A stretch of 64,000 nt of DNA from Tepidanaerobacteraceae bacterium (lineage in GTDB: Bacteria; Bacillota; Thermosediminibacteria; Thermosediminibacterales; Tepidanaerobacteraceae), in contig JANLFP010000009.1 of NCBI GenBank assembly GCA_024655905.1, positions 92,164-156,163 of the forward strand, in the 5' to 3' direction. The translations under genes and the position numbers were made by a program. The notes under the pieces are model-generated. The model was not told the origin of the DNA. It made no database searches and saw only the letters and a program-made list of their open reading frames with translations. Positions 1 to 9,539 of the stretch are shown in pieces; the first letter of the stretch is position 1, and each line of letters begins with the position of its first letter.

Positions 1-1491
1 CACTTTCATCATCAAAAGTGCGGGAGCGGCTATGGTGGAAGTGATAACGTAGTTGGCAGTCGTAGGAACACCCATGCCAAGGATGAGGGATGTAATCATG
101 GTGAAAATCAGAGTCAGAAACAGATTGCCATTTGCTACGCCCACCAGAGTGCTTCCCAATTTAAGTCCCAGACCGGTCTGAGTTACGACGCCTATTATAA
201 TGCCTGCACAGGCGGTAGCCGCTATTACTCCCAGCGCACTCCTTGCTCCCTGCTCAAGACCTTTGACTATATCCATCAAACTTATCCTGGTGCTTTTTCT
301 GAGCATGGAGCAGCCGATTGAAAGAACTATGGCATACAGAGCGGCTTTCATGGGAGTATATCCTGTGACCAGAAGATACACTATGGCTAACAGGGGCAAG
401 AAAAGGTGACCTCTTTCCAAGAGTATTTTTTTAATCTTTGGAAGTTCATCTTTGTTCAGGCCCCGGAGCCCCAAACGTTTGGCTTCCAGATGCACCCCCG
501 TCCAGACTCCGAAATAATACAGAAGCGCCGGAATGACAGCTGCGCCTATGATTTTAACGTAAGGTATCTGGGTAAATTCAGACATCAAAAAAGCCGCCGC
601 ACCCATGATGGGCGGCATGAGCTGCCCGCCTGTGGAAGCAGTAGCCTCGACGGCGCCGGCAAACTCAGGCTTGTATCCAAGGCTTTTCATCATGGGAATG
701 GTAAAGCTGCCGGTTCCAACCACATTTGCCACAGAACTGCCGGATACGGTTCCCATAAGGCCGCTGGAAAGCACCGCCACCTTGGCAGGTCCGCCGGAAG
801 CCCAGCCAGCCACGGCATTGGCCAGATCTATGAAAAACTGACCCATGCCGGTTTTTTCCAGATAAGATCCAAAAAGTATAAAAAGGAATATAAATGTTGA
901 TGATACTCCTATTGGTATTCCAAAAATGCCTTCAGTGGTATAAAATTGATGCTGTACAAGTGTTGGAAGGTCCACGCCCCTGTGGGCGAGTTGCCCCGGG
1001 ATATAACGGCCAACCAAAGCATAAGCCAGAAACAGGCAGGCGATAGTGACCATGGGCCAGCCCACCACCCGCCTGGCAGCTTCCAGTATCAGCAATAACG
1101 CAATGAGACCCGCTATATAATCTGCCGTAGTTACTGTCCCCGCCCGCAAAACCAACTGTTTGTAAAATATCACTATATACATGGGAGTTGCAGCCCCGGC
1201 AACGGCAAAGATCACATCGGCGGGGTGGATCCTGTCCCTTGGCCAGCTCGCCCTGGCCGGGTATAAAAGAAAAATCAGGCACAGGCCGAAAGCGATGTGT
1301 ATGGAACGTTGGATCATGGCGTCCAGGACACCGAAAGCCGCAGTATAAAGCTGAAACAGGGAAAAAGTAATGGCAATGGCTGCTATAAGCTTTGCCGCAA
1401 ACCCCGTAAGCTTTCGGTAATCGGATTCCTTGTCAAACTTTCTGAGAATATCTTCATTTTCTGCCACGGCTTTTTGATAATTCTCAGACAT
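1..1491 (-). CDS. TRAP transporter fused permease (DctQM type), C-terminus beyond window
   Basis: Integral membrane subunit of a TRAP (tripartite ATP-independent periplasmic-type) transporter in which the small and large permease proteins are fused. Translating the minus strand from the ATG at 1491 gives 497 codons without a stop, so the 3' end lies outside the window. Many hydrophobic segments are visible, with family-type motifs such as GVSSTFIFLFILFG and the glycine/serine-rich SSGLMGTVSGSSVANVVGTG near the middle. It starts 6 nt after the stop of the DUF1850 gene and follows a TAXI-type binding protein, the usual gene order for this transporter class. By family knowledge it imports a carboxylate or amino acid using an ion gradient; the substrate cannot be read from sequence. 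Confidence 0.9.
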   Translation of the reverse strand, partial: MSENYQKAVAENEDILRKFDKESDYRKLTGFAAKLIAAIAITFSLFQLYTAAFGVLDAMIQRSIHIAFGLCLIFLLYPARASWPRDRIHPADVIFAVAGAATPMYIVIFYKQLVLRAGTVTTADYIAGLIALLLILEAARRVVGWPMVTIACLFLAYALVGRYIPGQLAHRGVDLPTLVQHQFYTTEGIFGIPIGVSSTFIFLFILFGSYLEKTGMGQFFIDLANAVAGWASGGPAKVAVLSSGLMGTVSGSSVANVVGTGSFTIPMMKSLGYKPEFAGAVEATASTGGQLMPPIMGAAAFLMSEFTQIPYVKIIGAAVIPALLYYFGVWTGVHLEAKRLGLRGLNKDELPKIKKILLERGHLFLPLLAIVYLLVTGYTPMKAALYAIVLSIGCSMLRKSTRISLMDIVKGLEQGARSALGVIAATACAGIIIGVVTQTGLGLKLGSTLVGVANGNLFLTLIFTMITSLILGMGVPTTANYVITSTIAAPALLMMKV

Positions 1492-1497
1492 TTATTT

Positions 1498-1992
1498 TCA
1501 CCTTCTTCGGATATTTTTAACATACCACTTATCGACAGCGCTTATGATGATCAAATCTTCGGGTTTTGCGAAATCCAGCAGTTCATAAGTTTTTCCGCCT
1601 ATATTTATTTGATGCCTCGGAATGGGAGAAACTCTTATGGGGATAAAATTGAATGTCCTGTTGAACTTCAGATCAAATTCCCCTCTATCGTTGCTGAACT
1701 TGCCATTGGCTTCGCTAAAGGGGAGACCCACGCCAAGGGAATAATATTTGGTTTCCTTCAAGGTTAGTTTGTTATCGCCTTCGATATTGTAAATCTCGTA
1801 TACCGGCGTTTTTTCTACCGAGTGGATAAAACTCAGCGTAAATTCCCTTTCCGGAACAGGCATTACCGTCCGTGTATTTTGTTCCACATCCCTGATTATT
1901 AATGCCTTTTGTTTCACAATGCGGAAGCTGGAAAAAAATAGTCCGAGCGAGATTATTGTTATCAGTATAAATATTTCAAGCTTTAGTTTCAT
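1498..1992 (-). CDS. DUF1850 family protein of TRAP operon
   Basis: A 164-residue protein with an N-terminal hydrophobic segment (about residues 6-22) followed by a soluble region, so probably membrane-anchored and facing outward. The conserved core FTLSFIHSVEKTPVYE and the later VGLPFSEANG stretch fit DUF1850, a small family encoded next to TAXI-type TRAP transporters. An upstream in-frame ATG at 2019 exists, but the ATG at 1992 (MKLKLEIF) leads straight into the hydrophobic anchor and is preferred. It sits between the binding protein and the fused permease on the same strand. The molecular role is unknown. Confidence 0.8.
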   Translation of the reverse strand: MKLKLEIFILITIISLGLFFSSFRIVKQKALIIRDVEQNTRTVMPVPEREFTLSFIHSVEKTPVYEIYNIEGDNKLTLKETKYYSLGVGLPFSEANGKFSNDRGEFDLKFNRTFNFIPIRVSPIPRHQINIGGKTYELLDFAKPEDLIIISAVDKWYVKNIRRR

Positions 1993-2048
1993 AAAATCTG
2001 AGCATTGGAGTGATTCCAATGCTCAGCAACCCCCCTCAGGTCAGCTTG

Positions 2049-3038
2049 TTATTTTTCCTTAAAGTATTTTTCAGCTCCGGGATGAAGCGCTATCGACATC
2101 CCTTCCTGACCGGTTCCGGGTTTAATCATCTTGCCCGCTGCATGAGCGGCCGAAATCCTGTCCAGATGCTCATACATGGTCTTCACAAGATTATATGCCA
2201 TATCATCGGACATTTTGGAGCTTACTGCCAGCATTGACATAACGGATACGGTTTTAACATCCTCCGTCTGACCGTTATAAGTATTGGCAGGGACAACGGT
2301 CTTTGTATAGAAAGGATACTGCGAAATCAATTTATCCGCAAAAGTATCTTCAATGGTGATCAGTTTGACCTTATGCTGGGCTGCGATATCCTGGACTGCT
2401 GCAGTTGGGAACCCTGCAGTCACGAAAGCGGCGTCGATGTTGCCGTCTTTTAAGTTTTGTGCGGCTTCGGCAAAAGAAAGATACTGGGCGTTTATGTCAT
2501 TATAAGTAATGCCTGCTGCCGCCAATATCTGGCGGGCATTGGCTTCGGCACCGCTGCCGGCTGCGCCCACGGCTACCTTTTTGCCCTTCAGGTCCTCGAC
2601 AGTGTTGATGGGCTTATTCTCCAGCGTCACAATCTGAATGGTTTCGGGATATAGTGTTGCAAGGCCTCTTATGGCATCATACTTTTGGTCCTTGAACATC
2701 TCGGTGCCATTTGCGGCATAGTAAGCGATATCGTTCTGCACAAAGATGACGTCCGCCTTGCCGTCTTTTAAAAGGTTGACATTGGCTACCGAAGCGCCGG
2801 TGCTTTGAGCGGTGGCATTAACTCCCTTGATATTGCCGTTCCAGATTTCCGCCAGGGCTGCTCCCAGCGGATAATAGGTGCCTGCCGTTCCGCCGGTGGC
2901 CAGATTAAGGAATGTCTGCCCTCCGGAGCTCTTAGCCTGGTTGCTGCCGCTGCTGCTATTGCTGCTGCCGCCGCAGCCGGCAATTAAGATCGCCAGCAAC
3001 ATGATGACCAGAAAGAGAACCGTTAACTTTTTACTCAT
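2049..3038 (-). CDS. TAXI family TRAP transporter solute-binding lipoprotein
   Basis: Extracytoplasmic solute receptor of the TRAP transporter encoded downstream. The 329-residue protein begins with a lipoprotein signal ending in the lipobox LIAGC (Cys22), so it should be lipid-anchored outside the membrane. A Ser/Gly-rich linker follows, then the TAXI-type core (LATGGTAGTYYPLGAALAEIW near residues 45-65, GKKVAVGAAGSG near the middle). A strong GGGGGAAG ribosome-binding site precedes the ATG. First gene of the operon with the DUF1850 protein and fused permease. Family members are reported to bind dicarboxylates or glutamate; specificity here is unassigned. Confidence 0.93.
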   Translation of the reverse strand: MSKKLTVLFLVIMLLAILIAGCGGSSNSSSGSNQAKSSGGQTFLNLATGGTAGTYYPLGAALAEIWNGNIKGVNATAQSTGASVANVNLLKDGKADVIFVQNDIAYYAANGTEMFKDQKYDAIRGLATLYPETIQIVTLENKPINTVEDLKGKKVAVGAAGSGAEANARQILAAAGITYNDINAQYLSFAEAAQNLKDGNIDAAFVTAGFPTAAVQDIAAQHKVKLITIEDTFADKLISQYPFYTKTVVPANTYNGQTEDVKTVSVMSMLAVSSKMSDDMAYNLVKTMYEHLDRISAAHAAGKMIKPGTGQEGMSIALHPGAEKYFKEK

Positions 3039-3432
3039 TATTTTCTTCCCCCTTTAAAAACATAAATTTATGAAATTCACAATCAAATTTATTTTATTGC
3101 ACAAGTAACTGAATTCAACAGATTCCTACGGAATACCACAAAAACTAAATTCATGTATACAGTATAATTATTCAAAATATGATATCGTGAGAGTATCAAA
3201 AAAAATTCAAAAACTGCCTGTGACAGAATAAAAGATTTTAAGTATAATATAACCTGTGACAGAATAAAAGATTTTAAGTATAATATAAAATGGAAGCAAG
3301 CAGATAAGAACCGGCAGCGACCGGCTAAATGCGGGGATGGGCTGCCGGATGCATGCAAAATATGTGGTATAAATAGGAAAACTGTGCTTGCGATTTTTGA
3401 ACAACTGCAATCAAAAATTAGGAGGGTTCTTC
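3039..3432. other. Intergenic region between divergent TAXI and lemA genes
   Basis: No protein-coding gene is supported here. The stretch is AT-rich and holds the leader of the TAXI operon on the minus strand and a duplicated promoter (3217-3288) reading rightward into lemA. No clear promoter was found for the minus-strand operon. Confidence 0.6.
3217..3288 (+). promoter_or_regulatory. Perfect 36-bp tandem duplication carrying two SigA-type promoters
   Basis: Two identical 36-bp units (3217-3252 and 3253-3288) lie head to tail. Each holds GTGACA, a 17-bp spacer and TATAAT: -35 at 3220-3225 with -10 at 3243-3248, and -35 at 3256-3261 with -10 at 3279-3284. Both read toward lemA, whose start is about 145 bp downstream of the second -10. 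Sequence directly shows the duplication; promoter function is inferred from the consensus. Confidence 0.75.
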
Positions 3433-4020
3433 ATGAAAAACGGATTTTTAACGGCTGTAATCGTCATCGTGGTAATGCTGGCTGTGGCAGCCATGTTTAT
3501 CTTCGGCAGCTACAACGGGCTAGTGAGCTCCGAGGAAAATGTGAACAGCAAATGGAGTCAAATAGAAAACCAGCTTCAAAGAAGGGCAGATTTGATCCCG
3601 AATCTGGTGAACACTGTCAAAGGTTATGCGGCCCACGAGCAGTCTATTTTTAATGAAGTCACACGGGCCCGGGAGAACCTGATTGGAGCCGGGACGGTTG
3701 CCGAAAAAGCACGGGCAGACGCAGAACTTACAGGAGCCTTATCCAGGCTTTTGGCCATTGCGGAAAATTATCCCAATTTAAAGGCGGATGCCAATTTCCG
3801 GCAGCTGGCCGATGAACTGGCCGGAACAGAAAACCGCATTGCCGTGGCCCGCATGGATTACAACAATGCCGTTCAGATTTACAACACCAGGATAAGGCGA
3901 TTTCCAACGGCTATAATAGCAGGCATGTTCGGATTCGAGAAAAAGGACTACTTCCAGGCTGAACAAGGCGCAAAAGAGGCACCCAAGGTGGATTTTGGAA
4001 CCGAGAGCGGCAGCAACTGA
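3433..4020 (+). CDS. lemA: LemA family protein
   Basis: A 195-residue LemA family protein: a short cytoplasmic start, one transmembrane helix (about residues 6-26), then a helical domain. The conserved sequence following the helix (NSKWSQIENQLQRRADLIPNLVNTVKGY) is diagnostic. The ATG at 3433 is chosen because it follows AGGAGG at a normal distance and begins just before the membrane helix; an upstream in-frame ATG at 3388 would add a non-family leader. The next gene encodes a TPM-domain protein, a pairing seen in many bacteria. The function of LemA is not established. Confidence 0.93.
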   Translation: MKNGFLTAVIVIVVMLAVAAMFIFGSYNGLVSSEENVNSKWSQIENQLQRRADLIPNLVNTVKGYAAHEQSIFNEVTRARENLIGAGTVAEKARADAELTGALSRLLAIAENYPNLKADANFRQLADELAGTENRIAVARMDYNNAVQIYNTRIRRFPTAIIAGMFGFEKKDYFQAEQGAKEAPKVDFGTESGSN

Positions 4021-4099
4021 CTTGAGTCGGCGAGACGCGAGTCGAGGAGCCGTTCCTGGCTCGTGCCGCATACCTTGCCGTAAGAAAGAAGGGATAAAA

Positions 4100-4954
4100 T
4101 TGAGAAAAATCGAAATATCATGGAAAATGCCTGCAGGCAGCGGAAAATGTCTTGTTAAATCCGCGATGATGATGCTCATGGAAGTGGTATTTATTTTAAA
4201 TCTTTCGGCTTTTTCATCCGCTGCGAGTGCCGAACCCATACCTTCCAAGCCCGATTTCATAAGCTACGTTTATGATTATGCGGGTCTCATCGATGATTCC
4301 GATGAGGCGCGGATGAAAGCCGTCGCTCGGATCATAGACATGAAAACAGGAGCACAGATTGTGGCAGTTGCGGTCAATGATTTGAATGGCATGTCGCTGG
4401 AAGATTATTCTTTAAAGCTTTTCAGGCAATGGGGCATAGGCGACAGAGAAAAAAACAACGGCATTCTGCTTCTGGTTAACAAAGAAAATCTTCTGTCGGG
4501 AATGAGCGGAAGGATCAGGATAGAAGTTGGATATGGCCTTGAAGGGGCCATAAATGATGCAAAAGCGGGAAGGATTCTGGATGATTTTGCTCTGCCCGCT
4601 TTTGAAAAAAAACAGTATTCGGAGGGCATTGCCGATGCATATATGGCCATCGCCGGTGAAGTTGCGCGGGAATACGGCCTGGATATATCAGAAGGAGAAC
4701 TTTCCATGCTTGAAAATTATAAAATAAAAGAAGATGACGGATTGTCCCTTGACATTATTATCGGCATAATCGTTTTCATTATTATCCTGTCATTCATGAT
4801 TCCTAGGCGAAGCAGAAGAAAATATCATGGAGGACCTTTTGACGGCCCGTTTTTCGGCCCCTTTGGCGGAGGAGGCTTCGGCGGGGGAAGCGGATTTGGT
4901 GGCGGTGGAGGTTTCGGCGGCGGTTCCGGCGGCGGAGGAGGCGCAAGCCGATAG
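4100..4954 (+). CDS. TPM-domain (YgcG-like) membrane protein with Gly-rich tail
   Basis: A 284-residue protein with an N-terminal hydrophobic signal segment, a TPM domain (YVYDYAGLIDDSDEARMKAVARII onward, including KNNGILLLV and the VGYGLEGAINDAKAGRIL stretch), a second transmembrane helix (LDIIIGIIVFIIILSFMI) and a C-terminal tail made almost wholly of Gly with Phe and Ser. TPM domains belong to a fold reported in thylakoid phosphatases and in proteins paired with LemA; the bacterial role is unclear. A TTG at 4100, about 8 nt after GAAGGG, is taken as the start; an ATG at 4124 is the alternative. A small hairpin (GAGCC/GGCTC near 4049-4064) lies between it and lemA. Confidence 0.85.
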   Translation: MRKIEISWKMPAGSGKCLVKSAMMMLMEVVFILNLSAFSSAASAEPIPSKPDFISYVYDYAGLIDDSDEARMKAVARIIDMKTGAQIVAVAVNDLNGMSLEDYSLKLFRQWGIGDREKNNGILLLVNKENLLSGMSGRIRIEVGYGLEGAINDAKAGRILDDFALPAFEKKQYSEGIADAYMAIAGEVAREYGLDISEGELSMLENYKIKEDDGLSLDIIIGIIVFIIILSFMIPRRSRRKYHGGPFDGPFFGPFGGGGFGGGSGFGGGGGFGGGSGGGGGASR

Positions 4955-5176
4955 AGCCGTCGTGATAATTCAGCTTCTATGTTAAGCCGATAAGCGTTAT
5001 GTCTTGATGTACCTTGAAAAAATTCATATTTGTTGAATATACGCCGCTTTTCACATTTATGCTCGATTTGTATATATCCAAAAAACATAATATTATAATA
5101 TATAGAAATATAATAGTTGAAAACGATTACTATCACAAACAACAGGCATAATAGCCGGAAAGAGGGGAGAGGTTTT

Positions 5177-6834
5177 ATGAAACAGAGACTGGTGGTCATC
5201 GGAGCCGTGGCATCTGGAGCCAAGACTGCCGCTAAAGCCGTCAGGGAAAACCCGGAACTGGAAGTGCTGGTGCTGACGGAAGAGGATTACATTTCCTATG
5301 CAGGTTGCGGCTTGCCCTACTATGTGGGCAATGTAATCAAGGAGAAAAAACATCTTACTGTAATGAATCCTGAAAAATTTAGGGATAGAGGAGTCACGGT
5401 GCTTCTCCACACCCGCGCGGAGAAAATAGATCCTTCGCGGAAATCGTATTTGCCAGAGACCTTCAAACAGGCGAAGAAAAAGAATTCTCCTATGACAAGC
5501 TGGTGCTGGCCACCGGTGCAAAGCCTATAGTGCCGCCCATCCCCGGCGTGGAGCTTAAAAATGTATTCACTCTTCGCACCATCGCCGATGCTGTCGGTAT
5601 AAGGGAAACCGTAGAAAAACAGGGTATAAGAAAAGCCGTAGTGGTTGGGGGAGGTTTTATCGGCCTGGAAGTGGCGGAAAACCTCGTGCTGCAGGGAGTT
5701 AAAGTTGTGCTGGTGGAGCTCCTTGACCAGATTCTTCCAAACTTTGATAAAGAGATAGCGCTGCTTGCGGAAAAACACATTAGAGAAAAAGGCATCGAGA
5801 TATATACGTCGGAGAAGGCTGTTTCCATTGAGGGCCAGGATGGCAGCGCGGTGGCTCTTATAACGGATAAAAGGAAAATCGATGCGGAAATGGTGATTTT
5901 GTCCGTCGGAGTAAAACCAAACACTCAGCTTGCCGCCGATGCGGGCATAGAACTGGGCGTGAAGGGCTCAATCAAAGTGAATGAAAATATGGAGACAAGC
6001 ATACATGATATATATGCCGTGGGTGACTGTGCTGAAAATATTAACCTGGTAACGGGCAAGCCCGCATGGTTCCCCATGGGTTCCACCGCCAACAAGATGG
6101 GCAGGGTGGCGGCGCTGAACCTTTACCCGAAAGGCGAGAAGGAAAGCCTGCCGGGCGTGCTGGGAACTACGGTGGTAAAACTGTTTGGTATTAATGCGGC
6201 CAGAACGGGGCTTTCCGAGAAAGATGCAAGAAATGAAGGCTACAATATCGTGACGGTGCTCGTGCCGGCTGGCGACAGGGCCCATTATTATCCCGGCGCC
6301 AAAAACATCATCACAAAACTGATAGTTGACAGGGCCACCCACAGGCTTCTGGGAGCCCAGATAATAGGCGAAGGCGTGGTGGACAAACCTATCGATATAG
6401 CCGCCACAGTCATAACTTTACGGGGCACAGTTGAAGACATGTCCAAACTGGACCTGGCTTACGCGCCACCGTTTTCATCGGCTATGAGCACAACCATAGT
6501 GGCGGCCAATGTTGCGCGAAACAAGCTTTTGGGCAAAGTCGACGGGATTTCTCCGCTGGAGCTGGAGAAGAAGCTGTCCGATCCTGCGCTGCAAATAATA
6601 GACGTCAGAGAAGAAGCTGAGTATATGACGGGTGCCATTCCCGGAGCGAAAAATATCCCGTTGAAGGATATAAAAAAGAGAGCTTCCGAAATCGATACGG
6701 ATAAAGAGACCATAGTAGTATGCAAGATAGGGTTGAGGGCGTATCTGGGCTATCTTACGTTGAAAGGAATTGGCGTTAAAAATCTTAAAATACTGGATGG
6801 CGGCGTTACAGCGTGGCCTTTCAAACTGGAGTAA
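5177..6834 (+). pseudogene. CoA-disulfide reductase-like FAD/NAD oxidoreductase with C-terminal rhodanese domain, frameshifted
   Basis: The 5' part (5177 to about 5440) encodes an FAD-binding start and the SYAGCGLPYYVGN motif containing the redox cysteine of the CoA-disulfide reductase / NADH oxidase family. Translation continues correctly only in another frame, from about 5440 (EIVFARDLQTGEEKEF, then LATGAKPIVPPIPGV), through the NAD-binding GGGFIGLEVAENL, the second FAD motif IYAVGDCAE and a rhodanese domain ending the protein with VVCKIGLRAY (likely active cysteine). A single missing base at 5438-5443 would restore about 553 residues. Family members reduce CoA disulfide, persulfide or polysulfide with NAD(P)H. 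It heads a cluster with TusA-like and DsrE-like genes. A sequencing error or a real inactivating mutation cannot be told apart here. Confidence 0.85.
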
Positions 6835-6848
6835 GGAGGTGCGAAAGC

Positions 6849-7070
6849 TTGGCTGAAATCAAGATTGATGCAAAGTTCCTGCAATGTCCCGGGCCCATTG
6901 TACAGTTGTTCAATGCCGTAAAATCTTCGCAAAGCGGCGACATTATAGTGGTAGAGGCTACTGACCATGGATTTTATAAAGATGTACAGGCCTGGTGCAA
7001 AAAGACCGGAAACGAGCTCGTAAGTCTGATAGATGGCGATGTCATTGTGGCAAAGGTAAGGAAAGCCTAG
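6849..7070 (+). CDS. TusA-like sulfurtransferase
   Basis: A 73-residue protein with the CPGP signature (KFLQCPGPIVQLFNAV, Cys near residue 12) of the TusA/SirA family, whose cysteine carries sulfane sulfur as a persulfide. A second Cys occurs in the QAWCKKTGN stretch. The start is a TTG at 6849, preceded by AAGGAGGTG at good spacing; an upstream start would overlap the preceding gene. It lies 14 nt after the rhodanese-fused oxidoreductase and just before a DsrE-like gene, so the three probably hand sulfur between one another. Confidence 0.9.
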   Translation: MAEIKIDAKFLQCPGPIVQLFNAVKSSQSGDIIVVEATDHGFYKDVQAWCKKTGNELVSLIDGDVIVAKVRKA

Positions 7071-7081
7071 GAGGTATGGCA

Positions 7082-7555
7082 GTGGGAAACAAAAAAACGA
7101 TCATAGTTTTTTCGGGGGATCTGGACAGGGCCATGGCAGCCTTTATTATAGCTACGGGAGCTGCTGCCATGGGCGACGATGTGACCATGTTCTTCACCTT
7201 CTGGGGGCTCAACATTTTAAGGAAAGCGAAAAAGGTGCAGGTAAAAAAAGATTTCTTAGAGAGAATATTTGGGATAATGATGCCGAGGGGGCCTGAGAAA
7301 CTGGGGCTTTCAAAAATGAATTTCGGCGGTCTTGGTGCAAAAATGATGCGGTATATAATGAAGAAGAAAAATGTCAACACTCTCACGGAACTCATGGAAA
7401 ACGCCCAGGCTATGGGAGTCAAGATTATTGCCTGCACCATGTCTATGGACGTGATGGGTATAAGGAAGGAGGAACTAATCGACGGTATTGATTTTGCCGG
7501 AGTCGCAACATATCTGGGCGAAGCTGACGAAGCCAATATGAACCTTTTTATATAA
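7082..7555 (+). CDS. DsrE/DsrF-like (peroxiredoxin-like) family protein
   Basis: A 157-residue protein of the DsrE/DsrF/DrsH-like superfamily. It shows the N-terminal strand and helix KTIIVFSGDLDRAMAAFIIATGAAAMGDDVTMFFTFWGLNIL and the late VKIIACTMSMDVMGI stretch, whose cysteine corresponds to the sulfur-carrying position in relatives. The GTG at 7082 is preferred, 7 nt after GGAGG at 7070-7074; the ATG at 7076 would sit directly on the ribosome-binding site. It is the last gene of the sulfur cluster, with a terminator 12 nt downstream. A role as sulfur acceptor from the TusA-like protein is inferred from context. Confidence 0.85.
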   Translation: MGNKKTIIVFSGDLDRAMAAFIIATGAAAMGDDVTMFFTFWGLNILRKAKKVQVKKDFLERIFGIMMPRGPEKLGLSKMNFGGLGAKMMRYIMKKKNVNTLTELMENAQAMGVKIIACTMSMDVMGIRKEELIDGIDFAGVATYLGEADEANMNLFI

Positions 7556-7566
7556 GCAGTATTTTA

Positions 7567-7590
7567 AGCAGCCGAAAATCGGCTGCTTTT
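7567..7590 (+). terminator. Rho-independent terminator after DsrE-like gene
   Basis: A 9-bp perfect stem (AGCAGCCGA 7567-7575 with TCGGCTGCT 7579-7587), a three-base loop and a following run of T. Confidence 0.85.
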
Positions 7591-7849
7591 CATTCATTTA
7601 ATAAAAAGAAGGAAAACGACGTACTACTTATGCGGCATTGACCCGTTCGAATTCATTATAATTCATTTGATATAGAGAAAAGCTGAATCAAAATTGCTTT
7701 AACTTATGTAGCAGCAAGGGCAGTGTTCGCTTTCATTTTGTGGTATAATATAATAATAGAGCAAATTCAATGCACACCACATATTAATCCATGAAAATAT
7801 TAGGATAGCACAACATAATTTTAGCAATTCATAGAAAGGAAGGTTGCCG

Positions 7850-9499
7850 ATGAGGGTTACAGTAGCCGGACTTGGAGAGATGGCATTTGACGGGCCGGTG
7901 GAATTAATGGAATTGGCTCGGGCGTATGAAGAAAAATCGAAATATCGCGCGGCTTGTGCCATAGTAAACAATAATCTTCGAGAGCTTACATACACTTTGA
8001 ATGAAGATGCTGAGGTGGAATTCTTAAATCTGTCAACGGAAGTCGGTATGAAGATTTACGTGAGAACACTCACTTTTTTGTTTATAAAAGCATGCCATGA
8101 TATCTTTCCCGATTGCAGGGTCCACATTGAACATTCCCTTGGAAACGGTCTTTATTGCGAGGTTTATCGGAAAGAGTCCTTGGATGAGGAAGATGTGGAA
8201 AAAATCGAAATAAGAATGAGAGAACTGGTAGATGCGGATATCCCAATCAAAAAGCAGAAAATGCCTACGGGAGAAGCGGCCCTTTATTTTAAAAAAATGG
8301 GCTGGGAAGACAAGGTAAGGGTTTTGAGATACAGAAAGGCCCCGTTTGTCAATCTATATGAACTTGACGGACTGAAAGACTATTTCTATGGGTATATGCT
8401 TCCATCCACAGGATATCTGAAATGGTTCGAGCTCAAATTTTATCTTCCGGGAGTCATACTGCAATTTCCTTCCAGGTCAAATCCGGTGGAAGTGGCGCCC
8501 TACCGAGAGCAGGCCAAGCTGGCAAGAGTTTTCCGGGAAGCGGAGCAGTGGGCCCATATACTGAATGTAGCCGATGTGGGGGCTCTAAACGATTTCATAA
8601 CTTCGGGCAAATCCGGCGAGATAATCCGCATAGCCGAAGCGCTGCACGAAAAGAAGATTGCCCAGATTGCGGACACAATATATGAAAACCGGGATAAAAT
8701 GAGACTGATACTAATTGCGGGCCCATCATCATCGGGCAAAACCACCTTTGCCCAGCGCCTGATGGTACAGCTCAGGGTTAACGGTTTAAGGCCGGTATCC
8801 ATTTCTCTTGACGATTATTTCCTCGAACGGGATAAAACTCCTCTGGACGAAGAGGGCAAACCAGATTTTGAAGCGCTGGAAGCCATTGATTTGAGGCTGT
8901 TCAACCAGCAGCTGACCAGGCTTATTCAGGGGAGAGAAGTTCTGCTCCCAAAGTTTAACTTCCATACCGGGAAAAGGGAATACCAAAGCATGCCTATAAA
9001 AATAGAAAAAGACCAGCCCATCATCATCGAAGGAATTCACGGCTTAAATGAAAGACTGACCTCATCAATACCCAAAGAAAACAAATTCAAAATCTATGTG
9101 AGTGCTCTAACCCAGCTCAGCATAGATAACCACAACAGAATTTCCACCACCGATACAAGGCTTCTCAGACGCATTGTCAGAGACAGTTGGGCAAGGTCCG
9201 CCGATGCAAAAAGAACCATAGCCATGTGGCCTTCGGTTTTAAAAGGTGCGGAAAAAAATATATTCCCGTACCAGGAAGAGGCGGATGCCATATTCAATTC
9301 TGCCATGGTATACGAGCTGGCGGTGTTGAAGAAGTACGCAGAACCGCTGCTGGAAAAAATAAAGAGCTCGGATCCGGAGTATATTACGGCAAAGCACCTA
9401 TTAAAATTTCTGGACTATTTTGTACCCATAATAGATGAGAGAGATATTCCGCTTACCTCAATAATCCGGGAGTTCATCGGAGGCAGTTGTTTTCGGTGA
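7850..9499 (+). CDS. Nucleoside kinase (uridine kinase-like) with threonyl-tRNA-synthetase-like N-terminal domains
   Basis: A 549-residue protein. The N-terminal half resembles the TGS and second additional domains of threonyl-tRNA synthetase (FIKACHDIFPDCRVHIEHSLGNGLYCEV). The C-terminal half is a uridine/phosphoribulokinase-type P-loop kinase, with Walker A GPSSSGKTT near residues 290-298, SLDDYFLERDKTP and IIEGIHGLNE. Such fusions are annotated as nucleoside kinases; nucleoside phosphorylation is expected in the cytoplasm, but the job of the tRNA-synthetase-like domains is unknown. The ATG at 7850 follows AAGGAAGG at normal spacing; an in-frame TTG at 7844 is too close to it. The gene is monocistronic. 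Confidence 0.88.
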   Translation: MRVTVAGLGEMAFDGPVELMELARAYEEKSKYRAACAIVNNNLRELTYTLNEDAEVEFLNLSTEVGMKIYVRTLTFLFIKACHDIFPDCRVHIEHSLGNGLYCEVYRKESLDEEDVEKIEIRMRELVDADIPIKKQKMPTGEAALYFKKMGWEDKVRVLRYRKAPFVNLYELDGLKDYFYGYMLPSTGYLKWFELKFYLPGVILQFPSRSNPVEVAPYREQAKLARVFREAEQWAHILNVADVGALNDFITSGKSGEIIRIAEALHEKKIAQIADTIYENRDKMRLILIAGPSSSGKTTFAQRLMVQLRVNGLRPVSISLDDYFLERDKTPLDEEGKPDFEALEAIDLRLFNQQLTRLIQGREVLLPKFNFHTGKREYQSMPIKIEKDQPIIIEGIHGLNERLTSSIPKENKFKIYVSALTQLSIDNHNRISTTDTRLLRRIVRDSWARSADAKRTIAMWPSVLKGAEKNIFPYQEEADAIFNSAMVYELAVLKKYAEPLLEKIKSSDPEYITAKHLLKFLDYFVPIIDERDIPLTSIIREFIGGSCFR

Positions 9500-9539
9500 A
9501 TGAAATTTTTTGCCCATCCTGCATTACGCGGGGAGAGCC

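Noticed and set aside
3217..3288. CRISPR-like repeat pair
   Set aside because: The units are directly adjacent with no spacer, and each contains a full promoter.
5110..5160. Fur/PerR-like palindrome (TGATAGTAATCGTTTTCA) before the CoA-disulfide-reductase-like gene
   Set aside because: Only partial symmetry; one arm mismatches the consensus at several positions, and AT-rich DNA gives such matches by chance.
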